64,000 nucleotides of DNA from Ancylobacter defluvii (GCF_018390605.1 NZ_JAHBGD010000005.1:806001-870000); one strand, 5' to 3'. Shown: positions 17,943 through 26,432, numbered from the stretch's first letter. The notes: generated by a model not told the origin, from the sequence alone. Made by a program: numbers and translations.

Positions 17943-18746
17943 TCAGTCGGCGACCAGCGGGCCGTAGAGTTCCGGCCGCCGGTCGGCAAGATGGCCGTTG
18001 GCGGTCCGCGCCGCCGCCAGCGCCGCCGGGTCGAGGTCGGCGAAGATCAGCCCATCCTCCTCGCCGGCGAGCACCAGATGGCGGCCGGTCGGCTCGCCGA
18101 CGCAGCTCATGCCGAGATAGTCGAGCTCGCCTTCGCGGCCGACACGGTTGGCATAGGCGACATAGAGCAGGTTCTCGAAGGCCCGCGCCGGCACCACCAC
18201 GTTCGAGACGCCGACGAACGGCTTCATGTTGGCGGTCGGCACCAGGATGAGGTCGGCACCCGCCAAAGCGAGCGCCCGCGCCGCCTCCGGGAACTCGATA
18301 TCGTAGCAGATCAGCAGGCCCATCTTCAGCCCGGCGATCTCGGCGATCGCCCCGAGCCCGTCGCCGGCCGCGAACATGTCGCGGTCGAGCGAGCCGTAGA
18401 GATGCGTCTTGCGGTAGGTGAGCCGCACGGCGCCGGTGCGGTCGACCAGCCGCGCCGCATTGTAGATTTCGCCGTCCGGCCCGCGCTCGGGATAGCCGTA
18501 GCACAGCGCGATGCCGTGCCGGCGGGCGAGGATGGCGGCATGCCGGGCGGCGGGGCCGTCCGGTGCCTCGGCCCGCGCCTGCAATGCGGCGCGGCCGATA
18601 TTGTAGCCGGAGAGGAACATCTCCGGCGCCAGCAGCAGATCGGCGCCGGACGCGGCGGCCTGCGAGGCCGCGGCGCCGAGACGGTCGAGATTGGCGGCGG
18701 GATTGCCGTGCCGATCCCCGGCGGTCTGCAGCATGGCGAGGCGCAT
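17943..18746 (-). CDS. Carbon-nitrogen hydrolase (nitrilase superfamily amidase)
   Basis: This is a cytosolic amidase of the nitrilase superfamily. The product is 267 residues. All three catalytic residues are visible: Glu in LLLAPEMFLSGYN (near 42), Lys in TYRKTHLYG (near 113) and Cys in LICYDIEFPEAA (near 147). It resembles aliphatic amidases acting on omega-amino or carbamoyl amides. Its start overlaps the ureohydrolase stop by one base (TGATG), so the two are co-translated. Together they could hydrolyse a guanidino-amide such as 4-guanidinobutyramide. That is inference from the pair and was not read from sequence. Confidence 0.87.
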   Translation of the reverse strand: MRLAMLQTAGDRHGNPAANLDRLGAAASQAAASGADLLLAPEMFLSGYNIGRAALQARAEAPDGPAARHAAILARRHGIALCYGYPERGPDGEIYNAARLVDRTGAVRLTYRKTHLYGSLDRDMFAAGDGLGAIAEIAGLKMGLLICYDIEFPEAARALALAGADLILVPTANMKPFVGVSNVVVPARAFENLLYVAYANRVGREGELDYLGMSCVGEPTGRHLVLAGEEDGLIFADLDPAALAAARTANGHLADRRPELYGPLVAD

Positions 18747-19801
18747 CAGAGTTCCTTTCGCGCCTTCAGCGCGGTAACCGACATGCAGAAGATCTCGAAC
18801 AGCACCTGCGCGGCGGCATGGGGGGTGTTGGAGGTCGGGTCATATTGCGGCGCCACCTCGACCACGTCGCCGCCGACGACGTCGAGCCCGTTGAGGCCGC
18901 GCAGGATTTCCAGCACCTCGCGCGAGGTGAGGCCGCCGATTTCCGGCGTGCCGGTGCCCGGCGCGAAGGCGGGGTCGAGGCTGTCGACGTCGAAGGAGAC
19001 ATAGACCGGCCCGTCGCCCAGCACCTGCTTGGCCTTCTCGATGATCGCCGGCACGCCGAGACCGGTGACCTCCTCGGCGTGGATGACGGTCATGCCGCTC
19101 TCATAGGAGAACTCCCACAGGAACTCCGCCCCGCCGCGAATGCCGATCTGGATGGTGCGCGCGGGATCGAGCACGCCGTCGAGCACCGCGTTGCGGAACG
19201 GTCCGCCATGGTGGAACTTGGCGCCCTCATAGGTGCCGGACGTGTCGCAATGCGCGTCGATGTGCAGCATGCCGACCGGGCGCGTCTCGCCCACAGCTTT
19301 CAGGATCGAGCCGGTGATCGAATGGTCGCCGCCCACCGAGAGCGGGATCACCCCCGCCGCGACGATCTTCTTGTAGAAGGCCTCGATGTCCTCGTGGCAC
19401 GTATCGAGGCTGAAGCGGGAGCGGAACGGCACGTCGCCGATATCGGCCGCCTTCACCTCGGCGGCCGGCACCATGCCGAGCACATGCTCATAGGGGCCGA
19501 TTCGCTCGATGGCCCGCACCGCGCGCGGCCCCAGCCGGGCGCCGGCGCGGTTGGTGACGCCGAGATCCATCGGCACGCCGATCAGCGCCATGTCGAGACC
19601 GCCGAAATCGGCGAGTTCCTGCACGTCCGGCCGGTAGGGGGTGTCGAGCAGGGTGGCGGCACCGGCCCACGGCCACACCCGCTTCTCGCCGTCCTTGAAC
19701 TGCAATTCGGCGACGCGCTTGAAGGTAGGGTCGTAGACGACGCCGCCGGCGACGTCGGCATATTTCGCCCGCAATTTCGCGAGCTTGTCCTGGTCCGACA
19801 T
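18746..19801 (-). CDS. Agmatinase/arginase-family ureohydrolase
   Basis: This is a binuclear metal enzyme that splits a guanidino group into an amine and urea. The product is 351 residues when started at ATG 19801, which has GAGGG 8 nt upstream. The longer frame would begin at TTG. The metal ligands are in place: GGDHS (near residue 160), HIDAHCDTSG (near 180) and SFDVDSLDPAFAPGTGTPE (near 265). An N-terminal extension of about 60 residues makes it longer than E. coli agmatinase (306). Such extensions occur in guanidinobutyrase and guanidine-hydrolase-like subgroups. Agmatine, guanidinobutyrate or another guanidine are all possible substrates. Confidence 0.9.
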   Translation of the reverse strand: MSDQDKLAKLRAKYADVAGGVVYDPTFKRVAELQFKDGEKRVWPWAGAATLLDTPYRPDVQELADFGGLDMALIGVPMDLGVTNRAGARLGPRAVRAIERIGPYEHVLGMVPAAEVKAADIGDVPFRSRFSLDTCHEDIEAFYKKIVAAGVIPLSVGGDHSITGSILKAVGETRPVGMLHIDAHCDTSGTYEGAKFHHGGPFRNAVLDGVLDPARTIQIGIRGGAEFLWEFSYESGMTVIHAEEVTGLGVPAIIEKAKQVLGDGPVYVSFDVDSLDPAFAPGTGTPEIGGLTSREVLEILRGLNGLDVVGGDVVEVAPQYDPTSNTPHAAAQVLFEIFCMSVTALKARKEL

Positions 19802-19897
19802 GAGGCCCTCATCAACAAAGGATGCGGGCAATCTATCCGGCCCGGCGCAAGCCGGGGAGGGGGCCAGAGCCCGCCCCCGCCATTTATCTGTGCGTCC

Positions 19898-19924
19898 TCA
19901 GCCGATGCTCATCAGGCCGGCATT
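19898..19924. repeat. Displaced duplicate of the putA 3' end
   Basis: These 27 nt match 20093-20119 with one mismatch. That segment is the last eight codons and the stop of putA. Read on the minus strand the duplicate encodes Asn-Ala-Gly-Leu-Met-Ser-Ile-Gly-stop against Asn-Ala-Ser-Leu-Met-Ser-Ile-Gly-stop in putA. The match ends exactly at the stop codon. Confidence 0.85.
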
Positions 19925-19960
19925 TCAGCGTCTGGCCCCGATTGCCGAAAGAGCGACAGG

Positions 19961-20072
19961 CGCCCTCTCCCCGTCGGGGAGAGGGGTGGGGTGAGGGGGC
20001 TCTGCGCTTCCCATCTTGCAGCCCCTCGCCGACCCGCTTCGCGGGCCACCTCTCCCCAATGGGGAGAGGGAG
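19961..20072. repeat. Composite CTCTCCCC/GGGGAGAG palindromic element
   Basis: CCTCTCCCC-GTC-GGGGAGAGG (19964-19984) is followed by GTGGGGTGAGGGG, then CCCGC-TTC-GCGGG (20033-20045), then CCTCTCCCC-AAT-GGGGAGAGG (20049-20069). This is the most complete copy of the repeat family in the window. Confidence 0.85.
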
Positions 20073-20092
20073 GATAAGGACCTTCCCCATCG

Positions 20093-23000
20093 TCAGCCGA
20101 TGCTCATCAGGCTGGCATTGCCGCCGGCCGCCGCGGTATTGGTGCTGACCGAGCGCTCCAGCACCAAGAGGTCGAGCGGATAGCTCGCCCCGCGCGCCAG
20201 GTCGTCGGGGTTCAGCCCATGCACCAGCACGATCGGCCCCTCGCGGGCGGCGATGGCCTCGTTCAGCTCGCGCAGCGCATCGCCGTCGCCCTCGAACAGC
20301 ACCGCGTCGAACGAAGCGCCGGCAATGTCGTCGGTCGCCGCGATCCGACCTTTCAGCGCCTCCGGCAGCGCCGGCGGGCTTGCCGAGGCGATCAGCACGC
20401 GATTTCCGGTGGCGAGCGCGGCGCACACCTGCACCGCGAGCCCGGCCTCCGTCTGGGCGAGGCACAGCACCGTGCCGCGCGGGGCAAGCTCATAGGCGTT
20501 GCGCTCGCCCACCGGGCCCGGCAGCACGGTAACGGCCGGCAGTTCCGGCGCGTCGAGCACCGCGCCGCACAGCGCGCGCGCCTGCGGGTCGCCGACGAAA
20601 TCCGTCCACAGCCGCGCCGCCTCGCTCGCCGCCGCCGACACCATCGGCCGGCCGGGCGCCGGGCGGGTGGCGAGCAGCCGGCCGAGATAGAGCGGCCCGC
20701 CCGCCTTCGGCCCGGTGCCGGAAAGCCCGTGCCCGCCGAAGGGCTGCACGCCCACCACCGCGCCGATGATGTTGCGGTTCACATAGAGATTGCCGGCCTC
20801 GATGCGGCGGGTCACCTCGGCGATGGTCTCGTCGATGCGGGTGTGCAGGCCGAAGGTGAGGCCGTAGCCGGTGGCGTTGACCGCCTCGATCAGCGCGCCG
20901 ATCTCCTCGCGCTTGTAGCGCAGCACATGCAGCACCGGGCCGAACACCTCGCGCTTCAGCGCGGCGATGTCGGCGATCTCGATCAGCGTCGGCGGCACGA
21001 AGCTGCCATGCCCGCACTCCTCCGCCAGCTCCAGCTGCTCCACCGCGTGGCCGGCCTGCCGCATGCGCTCGATATGCGCCTCGATGTTCGCCTGCGCCTC
21101 GGTGGTGATCACCGGCCCGACATCGATGGAAAGCTGCACCGGGTTGCCGATGGCGAGCTCGTGCAGCGCCCCCTTCAGCATGGTCAGCGTCCGCTCGGCG
21201 ATATCGTCCTGCAGGCAGAGGATGCGCAGCGCCGAGCAGCGCTGGCCGGCCGAATCGAAGGCCGAGGCGATGACGTCGCCCACCACCTGCTCGGCGAGTG
21301 CGGACGAGTCGACGATCATCGCGTTCTGGCCGCCGGTCTCGGCGATCAGCGGGATCGGCTGGCCGTCCGGGGTCAGCCGTGCGGCGAGCTGGCGCTGGAT
21401 CAGCCGCGCCACCTCGGTCGAGCCGGTGAACATCACCCCGCGGTTGCGGGCATCGCCCACCAGCGCCGCACCGACATCGCCGGCGCCCGGCAGCAATTGC
21501 AGCGCCCCGGCCGGCACCCCGGCCTCGCGCAGCATGTTCACCGCCGCGAAGGCGATCAGCGGCGTCTCCTCCGCCGGCTTGGCCAGCACCGGGTTGCCGG
21601 CGGCCAGCGCGGCGGCGATCTGTCCGGCGAAGATCGCCAGCGGGAAGTTCCACGGGCTGATGCACACCACCGGCCCCAGCGGCCGATGGGTGTCGTTGGA
21701 GAAGCTGTCGCGCACCTGTGCCGCGTAATAGCGCAGGAAGTCGACCGCCTCGCGCACCTCGCCCACCGCATTGGGATAGGACTTGCCGGCCTCGCGCACC
21801 ACGATGCCGATCAGCTCCGGCATGCGGGCCTCGAAGGCGTCGGCGGCGCGGTTGAGGCAGGCGGCGCGCTCGGCCGGGGTGGTGGATTGCCAGATCGGCG
21901 CCGCCGCCACCGCCAGTTCCATCGCCTTGGCGCAGATCTCCGGTGTCGCGTCCTCGACGCTGCCGACCAGATCGCGCCGGTCCGCCGGGTTGCGCACCTC
22001 GCGGGCGATGCCCTCGGCAGGCCCATCTCCGATGAGCGGCACCGCCCTGAGCGGCTGCGCCGAGCCGGCCAGCAGCGCCGCCGCCAGCGAGCCGAGCCGC
22101 TGCTCGTTGGAGAGATCCAGCCCCTGCGAATTGCGCCGCGCCGCGCCGAACAGCTCGGAAGGCGCGGCGATCTTCGGATGCGGCGCCCCCACCGGCTCGA
22201 TACGGCCGGCGACCTCGGCCGGCGCCGCGATCAGCTCGTCGATCGGCACGTTCTCGTCGGCGATGCGATTGACGAAGGAGGAATTGGCGCCGTTCTCCAA
22301 GAGCCGCCGCACCAGATAGGCGAGCAGCGTCTCATGGGTGCCCACCGGCGCATAGATGCGGCACGGCCGATTCAGCCTGTCCTTGCCGACCACTTCCTCA
22401 TAGAGCGGCTCGCCCATGCCGTGCAGGCACTGGAACTCGTATTGCCCGCCATAATAGTTCGGGCCGGCGATCTCGTAGATGCTCGCCAGCGTCTGGGCGT
22501 TGTGGGTGGCGAATTGCGGGAACACCGCATCCGCCGCGCCGAGCAGCTTGCGGGCGCAGGCGATGTAGGACACGTCGGTATGCACCTTGCGGGTATAGAC
22601 CGGGAAGCCCTCCAGCCCGTCGACCTGCGCGCGCTTGATCTCGCTGTCCCAGTAAGCCCCCTTCACCAGCCGGATCATCAGCCGGTGGCCGGAGCGGCGG
22701 GCGAGGTCGATCAGGTAATCCAGCACATAAGGGCAGCGCTTCTGATAGGCCTGCACCACGAAGCCGATGCCGTTCCAGCCGGCAAGGCTCTCCTCGAAGC
22801 ACAGCGCCTCCATCAGGTCGAGCGACAGCTCCAGCCGGTCGGCCTCCTCGGCATCGATATTGAGCCCGATGTCGTAATGGCGGGCGAGGCGGGCGAGCAC
22901 GATCACCCGCGGCAGCAGCTCCGTCATCACCCGCTCATGCTTGGCGCGGGCATAGCGCGGATGCAGCGCCGAGAGCTTGATCGAAATGCCCGGCCCCTCA

Positions 23001-23926
23001 TGGATGCCGCGCCCGGCCGAGGCTTTGCCGATGGCGTGGATCGCCTGTTCATAGTCGGCTAAGTAGCGAGTGGCGTCTTCGGCGGTGGTCGCCGCCTCGC
23101 CGAGCATGTCGAAGGAGTAGCGAAAGCCCTTCGCCTCCATGGCGCGGGAATTGGCCAGCGCCTCGGAGATGGTCTGGCCGGTGACGAACTGCTCGCCCAT
23201 CATCCGCATGGCGACATCGACGCCCTTGCGGATCAGCGGCTCGCCGCCGCGGCCGATCAGCCTTGTGAGGGCGCCGGTCAGCCCGGTCTCGCTGGAGGTG
23301 GTGGTCAGCTTGCCGGTCAGCACCAGCCCCCAGGTGGCGGCATTGACGAACATCGAGGGCGAGTGCCCGACATGCGCCTGCCAGTCGCCATGGCCGATCT
23401 TGTCGCGGATCAGCGCGTCGCGGGTGGCGCGGTCGGGAATGCGCAGCAACGCCTCGGCGAGGCACATCAAGGCGACGCCCTCCTGGCTGGAGAGGGCATA
23501 TTCGTGGATGAGGCCCTCGACCGGCCCCTTCTGCCCCTTTTCGCGCAGCGCCGCGACGAGACTGCGGGCCCGCGCCGATGCCGCGTCGGCCTTGGCGGCG
23601 GGCAGGGTGGCTGCCGGCAACAGCATGGAAACCGCCTCGGTCTCCGGCATGCGATAGGCGCCGGTGATGCGGGCGCGCAGCACGCTTTGCGGCTGCACGC
23701 CGCGGGCGAAGGGCAGGAACGGGCTCTCGGTCTCCAGGTGATGCGCCACCGCATCCGGGTCCGCCGGCTCGGGATCGATCGGCAGCCCCTGCTCGATGCG
23801 CTCGACGATGCCGACCACCGCCTGTTTCAGCAGCGAATGCGGCGTGCGTCCGGTGGTCTCGGCCACCGCCTTGAGGCGGGCGCGCAGCTCGTCGTCGATC
23901 TTCAAGCCGATGGTGGTGGTGGCCAT
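20093..23926 (-). CDS. putA: Bifunctional proline dehydrogenase / P5C dehydrogenase and repressor PutA
   Basis: This enzyme oxidises proline to glutamate in two steps using FAD and NAD. The product is 1277 residues. A ribbon-helix-helix DNA-binding domain occupies residues 1-47 (TTTIGLKIDDELRARLKAVA), as in E. coli PutA, so it is probably also an autorepressor. The proline dehydrogenase barrel lies at about 180-480, with HRLMIRLVKGAYWDSEIKRA. The aldehyde dehydrogenase domain lies at about 560-1030, with the catalytic Cys in FDSAGQRCSALRIL. A C-terminal domain follows. GTTGC motifs just upstream fit PutA binding. It stands alone, with no putP nearby. Confidence 0.97.
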   Translation of the reverse strand: MATTTIGLKIDDELRARLKAVAETTGRTPHSLLKQAVVGIVERIEQGLPIDPEPADPDAVAHHLETESPFLPFARGVQPQSVLRARITGAYRMPETEAVSMLLPAATLPAAKADAASARARSLVAALREKGQKGPVEGLIHEYALSSQEGVALMCLAEALLRIPDRATRDALIRDKIGHGDWQAHVGHSPSMFVNAATWGLVLTGKLTTTSSETGLTGALTRLIGRGGEPLIRKGVDVAMRMMGEQFVTGQTISEALANSRAMEAKGFRYSFDMLGEAATTAEDATRYLADYEQAIHAIGKASAGRGIHEGPGISIKLSALHPRYARAKHERVMTELLPRVIVLARLARHYDIGLNIDAEEADRLELSLDLMEALCFEESLAGWNGIGFVVQAYQKRCPYVLDYLIDLARRSGHRLMIRLVKGAYWDSEIKRAQVDGLEGFPVYTRKVHTDVSYIACARKLLGAADAVFPQFATHNAQTLASIYEIAGPNYYGGQYEFQCLHGMGEPLYEEVVGKDRLNRPCRIYAPVGTHETLLAYLVRRLLENGANSSFVNRIADENVPIDELIAAPAEVAGRIEPVGAPHPKIAAPSELFGAARRNSQGLDLSNEQRLGSLAAALLAGSAQPLRAVPLIGDGPAEGIAREVRNPADRRDLVGSVEDATPEICAKAMELAVAAAPIWQSTTPAERAACLNRAADAFEARMPELIGIVVREAGKSYPNAVGEVREAVDFLRYYAAQVRDSFSNDTHRPLGPVVCISPWNFPLAIFAGQIAAALAAGNPVLAKPAEETPLIAFAAVNMLREAGVPAGALQLLPGAGDVGAALVGDARNRGVMFTGSTEVARLIQRQLAARLTPDGQPIPLIAETGGQNAMIVDSSALAEQVVGDVIASAFDSAGQRCSALRILCLQDDIAERTLTMLKGALHELAIGNPVQLSIDVGPVITTEAQANIEAHIERMRQAGHAVEQLELAEECGHGSFVPPTLIEIADIAALKREVFGPVLHVLRYKREEIGALIEAVNATGYGLTFGLHTRIDETIAEVTRRIEAGNLYVNRNIIGAVVGVQPFGGHGLSGTGPKAGGPLYLGRLLATRPAPGRPMVSAAASEAARLWTDFVGDPQARALCGAVLDAPELPAVTVLPGPVGERNAYELAPRGTVLCLAQTEAGLAVQVCAALATGNRVLIASASPPALPEALKGRIAATDDIAGASFDAVLFEGDGDALRELNEAIAAREGPIVLVHGLNPDDLARGASYPLDLLVLERSVSTNTAAAGGNASLMSIG

Positions 23927-23951
23927 GGTTGTTCCCGCTGGATGGCGCCTG

Positions 23952-23990
23952 GTTGCTCGTCAGATACACGGGTTGCACCTTTTTCGCAAC
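23952..23990. promoter_or_regulatory. Cluster of GTTGC motifs, candidate PutA operator
   Basis: GTTGCT (23952-23957), GTTGCA (23972-23977) and the inverted CGCAAC (23985-23990) lie 26-64 bp upstream of the putA ATG. GTTGCA is the core sequence bound by the PutA ribbon-helix-helix domain in E. coli. Confidence 0.5.
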
Positions 23991-24021
23991 GAGGTGCCAC
24001 CTTCTCCACTGGCCGCACTTA

Positions 24022-24047
24022 CCGATCATCCGATCGTACCGATCGTA
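24022..24047. repeat. Short tandem CCGATCGTA repeat
   Basis: CCGATCAT, CCGATCGTA and CCGATCGTA follow one another in the putA/LLM divergent region. They could be an operator array or a slippage repeat. Confidence 0.4.
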
Positions 24048-24123
24048 CACCCCATCGGCCTTGCGCCGCGCCAAATCCGGCCTACCTGCCGTTGATGACC
24101 GCCATCAGCCAACGGCCGCAAGC

Positions 24124-25158
24124 ATGAGCCCGTTCCCCGTCCTCGACGTGCCGCTCTCGGTGCTCGATCTGTCCTTCGTGGTCTCCGGCGGCACCGGGCC
24201 GCAGGCGCTGGCCGGCACCCTCGAACTGGCCCGCCATGTCGACGGCCTCGGCTACACCCGCTTCTGGGTCGCCGAGCACCACAATCTGCCCTCGGTCGCC
24301 TCCGGCGCGCCGGATATCATGGCCGGGCAAATCCTTGCGGCGACGAAGAAAATCCGTGCCGGCTCCGGCGGCGTCATGCTGCCCAACCATTCGCCGCTGA
24401 TGGTCGCCGAGCGCTTCAAGGTGCTGGAGGGGCTGTATCCCGGCCGGGTCGATCTCGGCCTCGGCCGCGCGCCGGGCACCGACCAACTCACCGCGCTGGC
24501 GCTGCGCCGCCGTCGTGACGTCGAGCCCGCCGACGATTTTCTCGAACGGTTGAAGGAGCTTATGGCCTGGGAGACCGGCGGCTGGCCGGACGACCACCCG
24601 TTCCGCAGCATCTCGGTCATGCCGGTCGATGTGCCGTTGCCGCCGATCTGGCTGCTGGGCTCCTCAGGCTACAGCGCCCGGCTGGCAGCGCAACTCGGGC
24701 TCGGCTTCGCCTTCGCCCACCACTTCGCCACCCATGACGTGCTCGACGCAATGTTGAGCTATCGCAAGGACTTCCGCCCCTCGCTGGAGCTTGCGAAGCC
24801 GCATGCCATACTGGCACTGGCGGTGGTGTGCGCCGACACCGACGCGGAGGCGGAATATCTCGCCGGCAGCATCGATCTCTCGCATCTGCGCCGCCAGCAC
24901 GGCGAGTACCGGCCGATCCCCTCGCCGGAGGAGGCGGCCGCCTTCCCCTATACCGAGGCCGACCGCCGCTTCATCGCCCGCAACCGCGCCCGCGTGCTGG
25001 TCGGCGGCCCGGCCAGGGTGGCGGCAGGCCTCGCCCGCTTCGTCGAGACCACGCAGGCGGACGAGCTGATGATCGCCACCGCCATTCACGACCTTCAGGC
25101 GAAAAAGCGCTCCTACGAGCTGCTGGCCGAGATCGCGGGCGTCGCCGTCCCCGCCTGA
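24124..25158 (+). CDS. LLM class flavin-dependent oxidoreductase (luciferase-like monooxygenase)
   Basis: This is a cytosolic FMN-dependent enzyme of the bacterial luciferase-like superfamily. The product is 344 residues from ATG 24124, which is the natural start of the barrel (PLSVLDLSFVVSGGTGPQAL). Family features include YTRFWVAEHHNLPSVASGAP, PGRVDLGLGRAPGTD and the PPIWLLGSSGYSARLAAQLG segment. This matches the MsnO8-type group often encoded as a single gene. The substrate is unknown. Its last 46 bp overlap the end of the convergent DMT transporter gene. Confidence 0.88.
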   Translation: MSPFPVLDVPLSVLDLSFVVSGGTGPQALAGTLELARHVDGLGYTRFWVAEHHNLPSVASGAPDIMAGQILAATKKIRAGSGGVMLPNHSPLMVAERFKVLEGLYPGRVDLGLGRAPGTDQLTALALRRRRDVEPADDFLERLKELMAWETGGWPDDHPFRSISVMPVDVPLPPIWLLGSSGYSARLAAQLGLGFAFAHHFATHDVLDAMLSYRKDFRPSLELAKPHAILALAVVCADTDAEAEYLAGSIDLSHLRRQHGEYRPIPSPEEAAAFPYTEADRRFIARNRARVLVGGPARVAAGLARFVETTQADELMIATAIHDLQAKKRSYELLAEIAGVAVPA

Positions 25159-26102
25159 CGCACCGGCCGGGTCACCAGCCAAATGCCTATGGCGATTGGC
25201 AGAATTCCGAGAATGTCGAGCGGCGGCACCTGTTCGCCGAGCAGCAGCCAGCCGAAGAACAATCCCAGCGGCGGCATGGCGAAATGCAGGCTGGAGGCGG
25301 CGGTGGCACTCGATCGGGTGAGCAGATAGAACCACAGCCCATAGCCGCCGATCGACACCGCGAAGACCAGGAAGGCCAGCCCCACCAGGAAGCTGGTGGT
25401 CAGATGCATGTCGGCGAGGCTCTCGGTCGTCGCGGCGAAGGGCAGCAGCACCACAGCCCCGGTGAGGCACTGGACCGCGTTGCCGGTCCACACCCCGCCG
25501 CGCGGCTTGAAATATTTGAAGGCCAGCGTGCCGGCGGCGAGGCCGAGCATGCCGATGCCGATCAGCAGCGTGCCGAACGCATCCTCATGCCCGCCGGCGA
25601 GGCGCGAACGCAGCACGATGACCACGCCGACAAGCCCGAGCCCGAGGCCGATCCATTTGGTGAGGTTCAGCTTCTCGCCCAGCAGCGGACCGGCGAGCAG
25701 CGCCACCACCAGCGGGTTGCAGCTGATCAGCACGGCGTTGTAGGCCGACGAGGTCATGGTCAGCCCGATCCAGTTGACGCCGAGATAGACGGCGTTGTTG
25801 AGCACGCCGCACAGGATCAGCGCCCAGATATCGCGCCGCCGCATGCTGGCGAGCTTCGCCCGCCCATCCACCTTCACCGCCAGCGCCAGCATGAGGCCGC
25901 CGGCCAGCGTCAGCCGCAGCACCAGCAAGATCAGCGGCGGGCAGTCCATCAGCGCCATCTTGGCGAAGGCGAAGGCCGAGGACCACAACAGGCAGAACAC
26001 CAGCACCAGCAGCAGCAGGGGCCGGCCCGACAGCGCGGCGGCCTCCGGCGCAGCGGCGCCGGGCACGGCGAGCTGACTGCTTGGAAAGGTTCCCTGGCTC
26101 AT
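25113..26102 (-). CDS. DMT (EamA) family transporter
   Basis: This is an inner-membrane drug/metabolite transporter with two EamA repeats and about ten helices. The product is 329 residues when started at ATG 26102, which has AAGGGA 8 nt upstream. A GTG six codons earlier is possible. Segment FCLLWSSAFAFAKMALMDCP opens the first repeat and GTLAFKYFKPRGGVWTGNAV the second. Proteins of this type export amino acids or related metabolites. It converges on and overlaps the luciferase-like gene by 46 bp. Confidence 0.88.
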   Translation of the reverse strand: MSQGTFPSSQLAVPGAAAPEAAALSGRPLLLLVLVFCLLWSSAFAFAKMALMDCPPLILLVLRLTLAGGLMLALAVKVDGRAKLASMRRRDIWALILCGVLNNAVYLGVNWIGLTMTSSAYNAVLISCNPLVVALLAGPLLGEKLNLTKWIGLGLGLVGVVIVLRSRLAGGHEDAFGTLLIGIGMLGLAAGTLAFKYFKPRGGVWTGNAVQCLTGAVVLLPFAATTESLADMHLTTSFLVGLAFLVFAVSIGGYGLWFYLLTRSSATAASSLHFAMPPLGLFFGWLLLGEQVPPLDILGILPIAIGIWLVTRPVRQAGTATPAISASSS

Positions 26103-26232
26103 TTCTGCGTCCCTTGGCACGCGGCGACGTTGGTTTCGCGCGGACCATAGGCGAGGGCGGCGGCAGCGGAAAACGAGATGTTCCGATAGGCGCCATTCAG
26201 GATGCTTATGGCGATCCGGGCACGCATCGCCG

Positions 26233-26254
26233 TTTCTTTACGCTTTCCTTATGC
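26233..26254 (+). promoter_or_regulatory. 11-bp direct repeat, candidate KdpE operator
   Basis: TTTCTTTACGC (26233-26243) and TTTCCTTATGC (26244-26254) are adjacent repeats matching at 9 of 11 positions. OmpR-family regulators such as KdpE bind T-rich direct repeats spaced one helical turn. The site is about 80 bp upstream of the first kdp open reading frame. Confidence 0.5.
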
Positions 26255-26335
26255 CGCGCCCGTGCATCCGCAATCGAAACCTGACCCGTCTCAGGAGCAG
26301 TCTCCCGCGACCCTGCAAACCTTGGGAGCTCTGCC

Positions 26336-26422
26336 ATGGCAGACGTCATTTTTCTCCTTGTCGGCATCGCCGCGCTCGCCGCCCTCGGCGTCTATGCGCG
26401 CCTTCTCGCCCGGCTCACGTGA
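26336..26422 (+). CDS. 28-residue membrane peptide upstream of kdpF
   Basis: This small frame starts at ATG 26336 behind GGGAG (26324-26328). It encodes a single hydrophobic helix (VIFLLVGIAALAALGVYARL), then ends with a short basic tail. It lies 10 bp before kdpF and looks like a second KdpF-sized peptide, though its sequence is different. It could be a small accessory subunit of the Kdp complex or a leader peptide. I do not know an assigned function. Confidence 0.6.
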   Translation: MADVIFLLVGIAALAALGVYARLLARLT

Positions 26423-26432
26423 GGCGGCGATC

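Larger units (their letters stand above)
19802..20092. other. Intergenic region with duplicated putA tail and palindromic repeat
   Basis: No gene is seen. From left to right it holds a displaced copy of the putA 3' end (19898-19924) and a composite CTCTCCCC palindromic element (19961-20072). The real putA stop is at 20093. Confidence 0.75.

Noticed and set aside
20219..23062. A 947-codon open frame on the plus strand opposite putA
   Set aside because: It is antisense to a full-length, motif-complete PutA. The translation is His/Arg/Gly-rich, as expected from the opposite strand of GC-rich coding DNA.
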